This document shows, piece by piece, positions 1-8,755 of a DNA stretch of 56,845 nt. How positions within the stretch are numbered: position 1 is the first letter of the stretch; each line of letters opens with the position of its first letter. The DNA comes from an uncultured Collinsella sp. (GTDB lineage: Bacteria; Actinomycetota; Coriobacteriia; Coriobacteriales; Coriobacteriaceae): the NCBI GenBank assembly GCA_902478365.1, contig CABSKX010000005.1, positions 1 to 56,845 on the forward strand. The letters run 5' to 3'. A program made the translations under genes and the position numbers. Below the pieces are notes generated by a model that saw nothing but the letters and a program-made list of their open reading frames with translations, ran no database searches and was not told where the DNA came from.

Positions 1-93
1 GCGCAACGCGTTGCGCTGAGTCCTGAGGCTGTTGCAATGAAAATGAGAATCAAGGGTTTGCGCGGAATTCGCTACCAATCGAGCATCCATTAA
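1..93 (+). CDS. Possible 3' end of a gene cut by the window edge
   Basis: Frame 1 is open from the first base to a TAA at 91-93 and encodes 30 residues with a basic stretch (KMRIKGLRGIRYQ). It could be the C-terminus of a gene starting upstream. Nothing identifies the family, and a 90-base open frame is easily chance in high-GC DNA. The first 16 bases form a perfect palindrome (GCGCAACG/CGTTGCGC). Confidence 0.25.
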   Translation, partial: AQRVALSPEAVAMKMRIKGLRGIRYQSSIH

Positions 94-218
94 CCCGTCC
101 AAAAAAATATAAGTGCATATTTATACCCTGATTATTGCTGTGCTCAGATTGCAATTAACCGTGGACAGAAATGAAGAATGCTAAAACTGGGCTTTAGGAC
201 AGGGGAGGCTATAACCTT

Positions 219-2747
219 ATGAGACGGGTGGGAACACTTGGCTTGGTGGCAGCGCTTGCCGCTATCTTGGTATCGCCGCTGCCGGCGCATGCCGAAGACG
301 CTTCGGGTGCCGTTACCTACAATGCGGGAAATGGGTATTCCTTTGAGAAGCTCTCGCATCCTACGGTAGGAACGTCGCAGCCGGACGGCATCGTCGACTA
401 CCAGGGTGACGGTGCCGTTGCCGTTCCGGGCGCCGATGGTAATACGGCCAACAACGAAGGCGATCGCGGCCAGAGCTACACGTGGGCGGCTGCGAGCTAT
501 GGTGACTGGCTTTATGTGGGCACCTGCTATGCGGCGATGGGCAACACGCTTACGCTCATGAACGGCACGCTGGGCGATTCCTTTGATGCCGAGACCATGC
601 GTCTGACGCTGGAGGCCATGTTTAACGGCACGTTCTTCTACGGACAGCAGAAGGAGGACGGCACGGCCGACAAGGACAGCGGCGGCATCTTGGTCAAGAT
701 CAATACCAAGACTGGTGAGACCAAGCTGCTGCTCTCTGAATCGCTCAACGGCGTCGCTCCTTTGTTCCGCAATGCCGTGAGCTATAAGGGCAAACTCTAT
801 TTCTGCGGCAGCGTTAGGACCAATGGCGGCAAAAGCGGTCTGCCTGCTGTATATGAGATCGATCCTAAGACGGATGAGTACAAGGTCGTCTATCAGGGTC
901 TTTCGAGCATGCAGGATTACGGCGCTGCCTACAAGCAGGGCATCTCAACCGGTATCCGCGGTATGTGCGTCCATGATGGCCAGCTCGTCATCAGCAACGT
1001 GGGTAAAGACGCGGCCGGTAAGTTTGTGTCGACAATCCTGACGTCGTCTGACCCCTCGAAGGGCCAGGAGAGCTTCACCGAGATTGCCAACTCGGATACG
1101 CTGTTTAACTATCCGGCGATTCGCTATCAGGACAGCATCTACGGCGGCGCCATTTGGGATATGGTCTCGTACAATGGCCATCTCTATGCGACCATCTGCA
1201 CCGGTACGCCCGAGAATGCCCCCGATGATAATTCCATGCAGTCGTTTGCCATGGTCCGTGGCGACAAGAACGCCGACGGGAGCTATTCGTGGACTCCGAT
1301 TGTCGGCGACCAGGAGGCGGACGGTGCAAAGTATTGCTTTGGCATCGATCCTGCCCGCACCCGTTCTGGTGCTGCCAACCTCATCGTCTACAACGACTAC
1401 CTCTATATCGGTGAATATAACGACGAGGAGATCGCCCTCGAGCGCATTCTCTTTAATAAGTCCAATTCTGACGAGAGCGGCAAGAGCGGCATGGGCGGCG
1501 TTGACTGCTCGTTTGTGAATGCCAATCTTGAGCAGTCGGTCAACATCTATCGCATGGACAAGGACGAGAACATGGAGCTCGTCGTTGGCGATCGCACCGA
1601 CATGTTCCCCGAGGGCGGTATTTCCGGCCTGACTTCGGGCTTTGGCCGAAACGAGAACCAGTACATTTGGCGCATGCAGAAGTTCGACGGCAAACTGTAT
1701 ATCGGTACCTTTGATACCGCGAGCCTGCTTGAGCCGATTGGCCAGTTCTCTAATGGCGACATTATCGATATGACGCCCGAGGAGTGGGCCTCTCAGGTTC
1801 AGCGCCTTAGGGACCTGCTCAATCACCTGCTCGACAAGAAATCGCCTGACGACCCCATCGTTCCCGTGAACACGCTTGCGGACGATGATTCAAACGAGAC
1901 CGCCGAGGTCGATGACGAGAAGGCTGAGGCCGTCGAGGTCGACGACGAGAAGACCGAGGTTGCTAAGGGCTTTGGCGATCTGAGCGATGCGTTGGATGAG
2001 GCCGCGGGCGACCTTTACGATCAGGCCGCGACGATGTCCGCGGACGTTGAGGACGACGCTGCTTATGTTCAGAAAATCGATAGCGAGATTGCGTACTTCA
2101 AGTCTTTTGCCGATCAGTATCAGGATATGCTCGATAGCTATGAGAGCCTGAAGCAGCAGTACGAGGATACCTATGGCACCGAGCTGCCGGGCGATATTCA
2201 GGATGCATTCGATAAGCTGCTGAGCGAGGAGAACCTCAAGAAGCTGCAGAGTGTCCTTACGTGCATGTACTACCTGCACGATGCCGAGCGTGGCTTTGAT
2301 ATGTATGTGACCGAGGACGGCGTGAACTTTACAACGCTGACGACCAACGGCTTTAACGATCCGTATAACCATGGTCTGCGCACCTTTGCGGTGACCAACC
2401 AGGGTCTGTGCCTTGGTACCGCCAACCCGTTCTATGGCTGCCAGGTTTGGATCCAGCGCAAGGAGAATTCGGAGAATCCGATTGATCCCGGTACTCCGGA
2501 TCCGACGGAACCCACCGATCCTTCGCAGCCGGGTGGCGGCGATCAGCCTGGTGGCAGCCAGACGGGCGGTAACGACCAGTCGAGCAGCACCACGACCACT
2601 GTCACGATGACCGCTAAGAAGACTCCGAAGGACGGCTCGCTGCCTCACGCTGGCGACTCGACCCTCACGCTGGTCTTGGGATTGCTGGTTGCAGCTGCCG
2701 CAGTGCTTGGCATTGCCCTCGTCTTGCGCAAGCGTTCTCGTCGCTAG
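219..2747 (+). CDS. Secreted, C-terminally anchored surface protein with a propeller-like ectodomain
   Basis: This 842-residue protein begins with a signal peptide (hydrophobic 6-20, probable cleavage after AHA near 25). Residues about 50-530 hold repeated WLYVG / LYFCG / LYIG strands with aromatic-glycine turns, which suggests a beta-propeller. An acidic helical segment (about 550-690) follows and includes a short tandem EVDDEK repeat, then another propeller-like strand. A Pro/Gly/Ser/Thr linker leads to LPHAGD, a hydrophobic span and a basic tail, the order of a sortase substrate with LPHAG in place of LPxTG. GGGGAGG precedes the ATG. The ligand is unknown; the anchor could also be a plain membrane tail. 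Confidence 0.8.
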   Translation: MRRVGTLGLVAALAAILVSPLPAHAEDASGAVTYNAGNGYSFEKLSHPTVGTSQPDGIVDYQGDGAVAVPGADGNTANNEGDRGQSYTWAAASYGDWLYVGTCYAAMGNTLTLMNGTLGDSFDAETMRLTLEAMFNGTFFYGQQKEDGTADKDSGGILVKINTKTGETKLLLSESLNGVAPLFRNAVSYKGKLYFCGSVRTNGGKSGLPAVYEIDPKTDEYKVVYQGLSSMQDYGAAYKQGISTGIRGMCVHDGQLVISNVGKDAAGKFVSTILTSSDPSKGQESFTEIANSDTLFNYPAIRYQDSIYGGAIWDMVSYNGHLYATICTGTPENAPDDNSMQSFAMVRGDKNADGSYSWTPIVGDQEADGAKYCFGIDPARTRSGAANLIVYNDYLYIGEYNDEEIALERILFNKSNSDESGKSGMGGVDCSFVNANLEQSVNIYRMDKDENMELVVGDRTDMFPEGGISGLTSGFGRNENQYIWRMQKFDGKLYIGTFDTASLLEPIGQFSNGDIIDMTPEEWASQVQRLRDLLNHLLDKKSPDDPIVPVNTLADDDSNETAEVDDEKAEAVEVDDEKTEVAKGFGDLSDALDEAAGDLYDQAATMSADVEDDAAYVQKIDSEIAYFKSFADQYQDMLDSYESLKQQYEDTYGTELPGDIQDAFDKLLSEENLKKLQSVLTCMYYLHDAERGFDMYVTEDGVNFTTLTTNGFNDPYNHGLRTFAVTNQGLCLGTANPFYGCQVWIQRKENSENPIDPGTPDPTEPTDPSQPGGGDQPGGSQTGGNDQSSSTTTTVTMTAKKTPKDGSLPHAGDSTLTLVLGLLVAAAAVLGIALVLRKRSRR

Positions 2748-3169
2748 GCTCGACCACGCAGCTCGATGCCTTGGATATCGCCAAAATTGATGGCGATATC
2801 CCTGAGTTTGAGCAGCTTGAATGCGGGTAACACTTCGTCGAGAATGCCCGTGCGGCTACGATAGCCGTACATATCGTAATAGGTGACGCGCACCAGGTCG
2901 CCGCGTTTGAGGCTCTCGAGCTTTTTCGAAAGCTCGAGGGCTTTTTCTTCCGTCAGCTCACATTTGGGCTCAACGGTAATCTCTTGCTTGCGTACGAGTT
3001 CGTAGTATCCCGTGAGGGCGGCAAAGGGCATAAACTGCGCGGCGCGGTTGGCGCGAACGGCGCCGTTGGCGGTGAGTTTGGGGTCCGCGGTGCGACGCCT
3101 TCCCTCGGGGTCTGCTAGACGTTCGAAGGGAGTCGGCGGGCGCATTGGCTGTTGTTTGGATTTAGGCAC
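2744..3169 (-). CDS. YolD-like protein partnered with the Y-family polymerase
   Basis: The product has 141 residues from a GTG at 3169. I prefer this start to the ATG at 3211 because GGGGGA lies just upstream and it overlaps the polymerase stop by 8 bases, a translationally coupled arrangement. The core FMPFAALTGYYELVR, followed by two short beta-rich segments (about 95-140), resembles the YolD-like family, which in Firmicutes is commonly encoded beside UvrX-type Y-family polymerases. Its role there is unclear, perhaps regulating translesion synthesis. It shares the operon and presumably the SOS control of the polymerase. Confidence 0.75.
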   Translation of the reverse strand: MPKSKQQPMRPPTPFERLADPEGRRRTADPKLTANGAVRANRAAQFMPFAALTGYYELVRKQEITVEPKCELTEEKALELSKKLESLKRGDLVRVTYYDMYGYRSRTGILDEVLPAFKLLKLRDIAINFGDIQGIELRGRA

Positions 3170-4667
3170 GATGTCCCCCAACCTGGTCGTTGCGTTCGCG
3201 CGCGGTGGCACCGGCGGTAAAGCTCAGCCCTTTGACCAGAGCGTTCTTGCCGTATTTGCCTTTTACAGCCAGCACGGCGCGTGCCAGGTCACGCTCGCGC
3301 TCATCGGCCTCGACGTCGCTAAACAGATCGATGGTGGCGAACTCTTCGGGCATCAGATTGCCAAAGCCCAGGTTAATGCGTTTGACAGGGCGTTTGGGAT
3401 CGACGGTCTGTGCCCACAGGTCGTCGAAGTAGCCCATGATCTTCTTAAACGAATTGGTTCGTTCGGGTAGCTTTCGAGACGCGTTGGAATGGGCGAAGAG
3501 CGCGGCATAACCGCCACGCGGCTTACCGCCGTGCTCGCCCACGAAGATGCCGTCAATCGCCTGTGCCTCGCGAACCATGCGACGGCGCTCGTCGTCGCGT
3601 TGGACGGGCTTGGGCGCGCGGGGTGCAAGTTCGGGGCTATCGCTTGCAGTCGGCTCGATCCCCGAGGTACTTGAGCGTAGGTGCCCGCAGCCGTCGATGT
3701 ATTGCGCTGTGCCGCTGGCATCGAGCCGGCGGATATCGGCGCGCTCGCTTGCATAGCCCACAAACAGCGAGATGCTGTCGCAGACCACGTGCTTGTCGAC
3801 CAGGTCCAGTACGGCTGCATCGACCATCTCGCGCAACACCGTATAGGCCTGTTCGTAGGCATAGCCCTTCGAGAGCACCTGTCCCGTCGTGGTCGAGGTT
3901 GCCTGGGGGCGATAGGCCTGGATGTCGGCGATGGTTGTCGGTTCGCGTCCAAAAGCGTGGTCGATCAGGTACTCGGCATTGACGCCGAGCTCGTCATAGA
4001 GCAGGTTCTCGTCGAGGGCCGCGACGCCCATCAGGTCGTAGACGCCGTACTTTTCGAGACGCGCCGCCACGCCGGGGCCAATACCCCAGATGTCGGTGAT
4101 GGGGCGATGCGGCCAGATCTCCTTGCGAAAGGTCTCGTCGTCAAGTATCCCGATACGGCTGGGCACGTGTTTGGCGGTGATGTCGAGCGCCACTTTTGCT
4201 TGGAATAGATTGGGTCCGATACCGACCGTTGCGGTGATGCCGGTGCGGCGCAAAACTTCGTCGCGCAGCATGCAGGCAAAGCCTTCGTCATTGGTGTGAT
4301 AGAGGTCCAAATAGGGCGTGACGTCGATAAAGCACTCGTCGATTGAATAGACATGGACGTCTTGCGGGCTTACGTACTCCAGGTAGATACCGTAGATCTG
4401 CGCCGATACCTCCATATAGTGCTGCATGCGCGGTACGGCTTTGATGTAGTCGATGCCGTTGGGAATTTCGAACAGGCGACAGCGGTTATGGATGCCGAGG
4501 TCCTTCATCGCCTGCGTGATGGCCAAGCAGATCGTCGTGCGGCCGCGAGACTCGTCGGCCACGACCAAGTTGGTGGTAAGCGGATCGAGCCCACGGTCGA
4601 CACACTCGACGCTGGCATAAAACGTCTTGAGGTCGATGCAGATATAGGTGTGCTGCTCGTGCGCCAT
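3162..4667 (-). CDS. Y-family DNA polymerase (UmuC/DinB/UvrX type)
   Basis: The product is a 501-residue translesion polymerase. The first catalytic motif is IDLKTFYASVEC (Asp12) and the second is YSIDECFID (SIDE at 108-111). A helix-hairpin-helix-like segment (IWGIGPGVAARLEKYGV, about 190) and a little-finger region follow. The ATG at 4667 is chosen over an upstream GTG at 4688 because GGAAGG sits 6 bases before it. Such polymerases copy damaged templates, usually at the cost of fidelity. Two LexA-type boxes lie immediately upstream and the YolD-like gene overlaps its 3' end, so an SOS-inducible two-gene operon is likely. It resembles UvrX/UmuC more than housekeeping Pol IV. Confidence 0.9.
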   Translation of the reverse strand: MAHEQHTYICIDLKTFYASVECVDRGLDPLTTNLVVADESRGRTTICLAITQAMKDLGIHNRCRLFEIPNGIDYIKAVPRMQHYMEVSAQIYGIYLEYVSPQDVHVYSIDECFIDVTPYLDLYHTNDEGFACMLRDEVLRRTGITATVGIGPNLFQAKVALDITAKHVPSRIGILDDETFRKEIWPHRPITDIWGIGPGVAARLEKYGVYDLMGVAALDENLLYDELGVNAEYLIDHAFGREPTTIADIQAYRPQATSTTTGQVLSKGYAYEQAYTVLREMVDAAVLDLVDKHVVCDSISLFVGYASERADIRRLDASGTAQYIDGCGHLRSSTSGIEPTASDSPELAPRAPKPVQRDDERRRMVREAQAIDGIFVGEHGGKPRGGYAALFAHSNASRKLPERTNSFKKIMGYFDDLWAQTVDPKRPVKRINLGFGNLMPEEFATIDLFSDVEADERERDLARAVLAVKGKYGKNALVKGLSFTAGATARERNDQVGGHRA

Positions 4668-4682
4668 CCGTGCCCTTCCATC

Positions 4683-4712
4683 AAACACATGTTCTTATCG
4701 AATACCTGTTCG
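4683..4712 (-). promoter_or_regulatory. Two LexA-type SOS boxes upstream of the Y-family polymerase
   Basis: CGAATACCTGTTCG (4699-4712) matches the Gram-positive/actinobacterial LexA consensus CGAACN4GTTCG with one change. AAACACATGTTC (4683-4694) matches GAACN4GTTC with one change. Both lie 10-45 bases before the polymerase start, where a repressor would block initiation. Confidence 0.7.
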
Positions 4713-4737
4713 ATAATACCCGCTTGCACGGACACCG

Positions 4738-4762
4738 TCAAAATCTGTCCCTTTTTGGCAAG
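4738..4762 (-). repeat. Short AAAAAGGGACAG repeat, copy 1
   Basis: On the minus strand this reads CTTGCCAAAAAGGGACAG followed by a T-rich tail. Closely related sequences occur at 5463-5490 and 45348-45380, always between genes. Confidence 0.5.
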
Positions 4763-4890
4763 TATGGTCGTGCGGCTTCATCGGGGTTTTAACGCAGCCC
4801 TAAAGAGGCGAAACAGCTCGGAAAAGCTCGCTTCGTAGCATGAGCCTAACGATCGATACCACCATAAAGCACGGAAGGGTTGTGGGGATA

Positions 4891-5415
4891 ATGGTCAACT
4901 ATGGGTTTGGTATGCCGACGCGCTTGGTTGCGGATGGGGATGTGGCTCGCTGGTGCGGGCGATTGGTTGCCCACTATGGCGGCACCAAGGCACTGGTCGT
5001 GCTGGGAGGCGACAAGCACACGCGCGATGAGCTCGTTTCGGCGGCGCTGGGCTCGCTCGATCGTGCCCTGCTCGAACGCGTACTCTTTCGTTGCGGTTCG
5101 GCCGGGGGCGACGGGGGAGACGATTTGGTCGATGAGGCCGTAGCCCTGGCAACCGATGAGGGCGTGGACTTTGTCCTGGCGATTGGCGATGCCGATACTG
5201 CTGGCTTTGCGCGCGAGCTCGCGCGTCGCATGGCGGCGCTCGATGCCGGCGAAGACGGTTTTGTCCCTTATGGATGCATTCTCTCGGAGGGCAAGGCGCC
5301 TGCTGTCGTGGGCACCGGTGAGGTTCCCGTTTTTGCCATTATCGCGCCCGAACTGCTGGAGGGCATCGGGTCTCCTCTGCGTGAGTTGCTCGGTAGCATC
5401 TGCGCCGCGGCCTAA
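4891..5415 (+). CDS. Shortened iron-containing alcohol dehydrogenase-like protein
   Basis: The product has 174 residues. The N-terminus (NYGFGMPTRLVADG, then HYGGTKALVVLGGDKHTRDEL) resembles the nucleotide-binding half of iron-dependent butanol dehydrogenases, and DFVLAIGDADTAGFAREL sits where those enzymes have the GGGS segment. The whole C-terminal helical domain with the metal-binding histidines is missing, and family members are about 380-400 residues, so catalysis is unlikely. The ATG at 4891 follows GGGGATA; an in-frame ATG at 4840 has no good ribosome site. It may be a relic or a repurposed binding domain. Confidence 0.55.
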   Translation: MVNYGFGMPTRLVADGDVARWCGRLVAHYGGTKALVVLGGDKHTRDELVSAALGSLDRALLERVLFRCGSAGGDGGDDLVDEAVALATDEGVDFVLAIGDADTAGFARELARRMAALDAGEDGFVPYGCILSEGKAPAVVGTGEVPVFAIIAPELLEGIGSPLRELLGSICAAA

Positions 5416-5423
5416 TATTTGCC

Positions 5424-5490
5424 ATAAAAGGACGGGTTATTTTTGGTTGGTAAAGCGTTTGACCTGCCAAAATAAGCCTGTCCCTTTTTG
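5424..5490 (+). terminator. Long inverted repeat, likely terminator (contains repeat copy 2)
   Basis: AAAAGGACGGGTTATTTTTGG (about 5427-5447) pairs imperfectly with CCAAAATAAGCCTGTCCC (5467-5484), followed by TTTTT. It lies just after the ADH-like gene and is built from the AAAAAGGGACAG repeat in both orientations. Confidence 0.6.
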
Positions 5491-5614
5491 ATCGGTTGCC
5501 GTTTGGGGGCCGATTGGCAACGCTCGCTGATTGTAGTCTTGACCTGCGCTAGAATAGTGGCATCTGAATGTCCGGGCGCATGGAGGCGTGCGCCCGTATG
5601 CTGAGGAGGACTCT

Positions 5615-7309
5615 ATGGCAACTGTTGCCGCACCTATCGATGCTACGTCGACTGCCGCTTGGAAGGCGCTCGAGGCTCATCAGGAGAAGCTCGAGGCCGA
5701 AGGTATCGACCTCAAGGCCTGGTTCGCTGCTGACGCCGACCGCGTGAACAAGCTGAGCTTTGACGCCGGTGACCTGCACTTCGATCTGTCGAAGAACCTG
5801 GTGACCGATGAGACCGTCAAGCTGCTGTGCGATCTTGCCCGCGAGGTGAAGCTCGAGGAGCGCCGCGACGCCATGTTCTCTGGCGAGCACATCAACACTA
5901 CCGAGGACCGCGCTGTCCTGCACACCGCGCTGCGCCGCCCGGCAAGCGAGAAGGGCCAGCTCATCGTCGACGGCCAGGACGTCGTCGCCGACGTGCACGA
6001 GGTCCTCGACCGCATGTATGCCTTCGCCGAGCGCGTGCGCTCCGGTGAGTGGAAGGGCGTTACCGGCAAGAAGATCGAGCATCTGGTGTCCATCGGCATC
6101 GGCGGCTCCGACCTGGGCCCGGTCATGGCCTACGAGGCTCTGCGTCCCTATGCCGACGCCGGTATCGACTGCCGCTACATCTCCAACATCGACCCCAACG
6201 ACCAGGCCGAGAAGCTCAAGGGCCTGGATCCCGAGACCACGCTCGTAATCATCGTCTCCAAGACCTTCACCACGCTCGAGACCCTCACCAACGCCCGCGA
6301 GGTCAAGACCTGGATGCTCGAGCAGCTCAAGGCTCAGGGCGCCATCGACGGCTCCGATGAGCAGAACGCCGAGGCCGTGGCAAAGCACTTCGTCGCCGTT
6401 TCCACCGCACTCGAGAAGGTCGAGGCCTTCGGTATCGACCCCGCCAACGCCTTCGGTTTCTGGAACTGGGTTGGCGGCCGCTATTCCGTTGACTCCGCCG
6501 TGGGCCTGTCGCTGATCGTCGTGCTCGGCCCCGAGCGCTTCCAGCAGTTCCTCGAAGGCTTCCACGCCATCGACGAGTACTTCTGCAACACGCCGCTCGA
6601 GAACAACGCCGTCGCGCTGATGGGCCTGCTCAATGTCTGGTACGTCAACTTCTTCGGTTCCAAGAGCCACGCCGTGCTTCCGTACTGCCAGTATCTGCAC
6701 CGCTTCCCGGCCTACCTGCAGCAGCTCACCATGGAGTCCAACGGCAAGCACGTCCGCTGGGACGGCAGCGCTGTGACCTCCGATACCGGTGAGATCTTCT
6801 GGGGCGAGCCCGGCACCAACGGCCAGCATGCCTTCTATCAGCTGCTGCACCAGGGCACTGTGGTGGTCCCGGCCGACTTTATCGCTTTCGCCAACACTGC
6901 CAACCCTGCGACCGACAGCGGCCAGGATGTCCACGAGCTGTTCCTGGGCAACTTCCTGGCCCAGACCAAGGCGCTCGCCTTTGGTAAGACGGCCGATGAG
7001 GTTCGTGCCGAGGGCACGCCCGAGCAGATCGTCCCGGCCCGCTGCTTTGAGGGTAACCGTCCGACGACCTCGATCTTTGGCGACACGCTGACCCCGTTCG
7101 CACTCGGCGAGCTCATCGCACTGTACGAGCACATCACGTTTGTCGAGGGCACGGTCTGGGGCATCGACTCCTACGACCAGTGGGGCGTTGAGCTGGGCAA
7201 GCAGCTTGCCAAGCAGATTACCCCGGCCTTCCACGACGACGCCGCCAAGGCCGAGCAGGACGCTTCGACCCAGGCGCTTATCGAGTTCTATCGCGCTCAC
7301 CGTAAGTAG
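5615..7309 (+). CDS. pgi: Glucose-6-phosphate isomerase
   Basis: The enzyme interconverts glucose 6-phosphate and fructose 6-phosphate in cytosolic glycolysis and gluconeogenesis. The 564-residue product carries the sugar-phosphate loop SIGIGGSDLGP (about 165-175), the FGFWNWVGGRYS signature (about 280), GNFLAQTKAL and EGNRPTT. Length matches long bacterial Pgi. The ATG at 5615 follows GAGGAGG; an in-frame upstream GTG/ATG lacks this. A TAGAAT -10 candidate lies at 5550-5555. The gene appears monocistronic and is closed by a strong terminator. Its frames are unusually open on the opposite strand, which reflects strong codon bias. Confidence 0.97.
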   Translation: MATVAAPIDATSTAAWKALEAHQEKLEAEGIDLKAWFAADADRVNKLSFDAGDLHFDLSKNLVTDETVKLLCDLAREVKLEERRDAMFSGEHINTTEDRAVLHTALRRPASEKGQLIVDGQDVVADVHEVLDRMYAFAERVRSGEWKGVTGKKIEHLVSIGIGGSDLGPVMAYEALRPYADAGIDCRYISNIDPNDQAEKLKGLDPETTLVIIVSKTFTTLETLTNAREVKTWMLEQLKAQGAIDGSDEQNAEAVAKHFVAVSTALEKVEAFGIDPANAFGFWNWVGGRYSVDSAVGLSLIVVLGPERFQQFLEGFHAIDEYFCNTPLENNAVALMGLLNVWYVNFFGSKSHAVLPYCQYLHRFPAYLQQLTMESNGKHVRWDGSAVTSDTGEIFWGEPGTNGQHAFYQLLHQGTVVVPADFIAFANTANPATDSGQDVHELFLGNFLAQTKALAFGKTADEVRAEGTPEQIVPARCFEGNRPTTSIFGDTLTPFALGELIALYEHITFVEGTVWGIDSYDQWGVELGKQLAKQITPAFHDDAAKAEQDASTQALIEFYRAHRK

Positions 7310-7342
7310 CCGCTGCTGTTAACGCATCGCGCCTTATAGTCA

Positions 7343-7380
7343 GGGGCCCGTATCCTATCGGATGCGGGCCCCTTTGCTTT
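7343..7380 (+). terminator. Intrinsic terminator after pgi
   Basis: GGGGCCCG (7343-7350) and CGGGCCCC (7365-7372) form an 8-bp GC stem followed by TTTGCTTT. Confidence 0.8.
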
Positions 7381-7450
7381 GCCGTGGTCCCGGGGCGCAC
7401 GGCCTTTGTGGAACATCGCCGGGGCGCCGCGCGCTGCGAGAACCCTGCGT

Positions 7451-8755
7451 CTAGATCTTGGCCTCCGCATGGCCTCGCTGCGCCTCGGGCAGCTCCCCAT
7501 AGAGCGGATGGTCTTCGAGCCTAAAGCGCTCGACCTGTTCGGGAGTGCGACCGCGTACAAAGAGCCACGAGCGATCGATCGGCGTCGCCATGAGCGTGCT
7601 GAGCAGCGCGTCGGCGCGGTCGGAAAATACCCGGGCACTCTCGGGATCCTGGAACGCCAGCACCAGATGCGTGTCGCAGTTGCCCATGATGGAGCGTGCG
7701 CGTGCCTCGCCATAGAGCGCATCGAGCTGGTTGGTCGACTGCAGCAGCAGCGTTGCCCAGATGTTGCGGCTTCGGATAATCGAGAGCACGTTGTCGATCT
7801 GGGGGATCTGCAGATTTGCGAAGTCATCGAGCATAAAGCGCACGGGCACGGGCAGGCTGCCGTCGGGCTGCCTATCGGCCTCACGAATGAGGCCCATAAA
7901 CGCCTGCGAAATAAAGAGGCCGGTCAGCGGATCGAGATTGCGGTCAATATCGCTCACGGTTACAAATAGGGCGCAGGGGGTGTGTCCCATGGAAGCGAAG
8001 TCCACCTGATGGCACTCACGATAGAGCTGTGCCGCACCGTCGAATCCCAGACACATGACCTTTTCGGCAAGGATGCCGACGATGCTCGCGTGCATGCGCT
8101 CGGCATTTTGCGTAATGGCGTAGCGCCGCCATAGCGAGAGGGCATAGCTTTGGGGGTCGATCGTGATCAGGTCGTCAAACAATCGACCCGTGGCACCGTC
8201 CTGCAGGTGCTCGATCAGCTTGGTGACCGAGCTGATCGTCTGCTCGTCGGCGGGTAGCTGTTCGGTGACGTAGGCGATAAGACACGACAGCAGGTTTGCC
8301 GCCGCATGATCCCAAAAAGGCTGGTTGTTGTCCTCGATGGGGCAGATGGCCTTTGCCACCGAGAGGATGTCCTGCTGGTTGGGCCTGCCGTCCGCCTTGC
8401 GGCGAATGTGCCTCAGGGGGTTGTAGCCGCAGCGCTCGATGCCGGGCGCAAGGGCCGGGACGGTGTTGAGGTCGGCGAAGTTGAGACATTGCACGCGGTA
8501 ACCGTGGGCTGCCAGCACGGGTCCCACTTCGCGACAGAGCGTGCCTTTGGTGTCGAGCACGATGTAGCTTGCGTTCATTTGCAGCAGGTTGGGCTTGAGG
8601 ACGTTTCGGGTCTTGCCGGCTCCCGAGGGGCCGATCACAAGTGCATTGTTGTTGAGTCCCGTTTGGCGGGTGTCGCAGGAAAGCGTTCGATCCTTGGCGA
8701 GGATGGTGGACGATGCGGACTCAGATGCGGCGAGGCGGCTGGCGAGGTTAGACAT
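7451..8755 (-). CDS. Soluble VirD4/TraG-like ATPase (type IV coupling-protein family)
   Basis: The product has 434 residues. Walker A is GPSGAGKT (about 42-49), LDTKGTL follows (68-74) as in TraG/VirD4 proteins, Walker B is FMLDDFANL (307-315) and LLLQSTNQLDALYG is the sensor-like motif. Conjugation coupling proteins are usually 600 residues or more with N-terminal membrane helices; this one begins almost directly at the motor domain and has none. Its ATG overlaps the stop of the ClpP-like gene, so the two are translationally coupled. No relaxase, VirB4 or pilus gene is nearby. It may be a conjugation relic, or a hexameric motor reused with the peptidase. Confidence 0.85.
   Translation of the reverse strand: MSNLASRLAASESASSTILAKDRTLSCDTRQTGLNNNALVIGPSGAGKTRNVLKPNLLQMNASYIVLDTKGTLCREVGPVLAAHGYRVQCLNFADLNTVPALAPGIERCGYNPLRHIRRKADGRPNQQDILSVAKAICPIEDNNQPFWDHAAANLLSCLIAYVTEQLPADEQTISSVTKLIEHLQDGATGRLFDDLITIDPQSYALSLWRRYAITQNAERMHASIVGILAEKVMCLGFDGAAQLYRECHQVDFASMGHTPCALFVTVSDIDRNLDPLTGLFISQAFMGLIREADRQPDGSLPVPVRFMLDDFANLQIPQIDNVLSIIRSRNIWATLLLQSTNQLDALYGEARARSIMGNCDTHLVLAFQDPESARVFSDRADALLSTLMATPIDRSWLFVRGRTPEQVERFRLEDHPLYGELPEAQRGHAEAKI

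Noticed and set aside
5549..7300. Long open frame antisense to pgi
   Set aside because: It mirrors pgi codon bias in GC-rich DNA; its translation has no motif, and the plus-strand protein is unmistakable.
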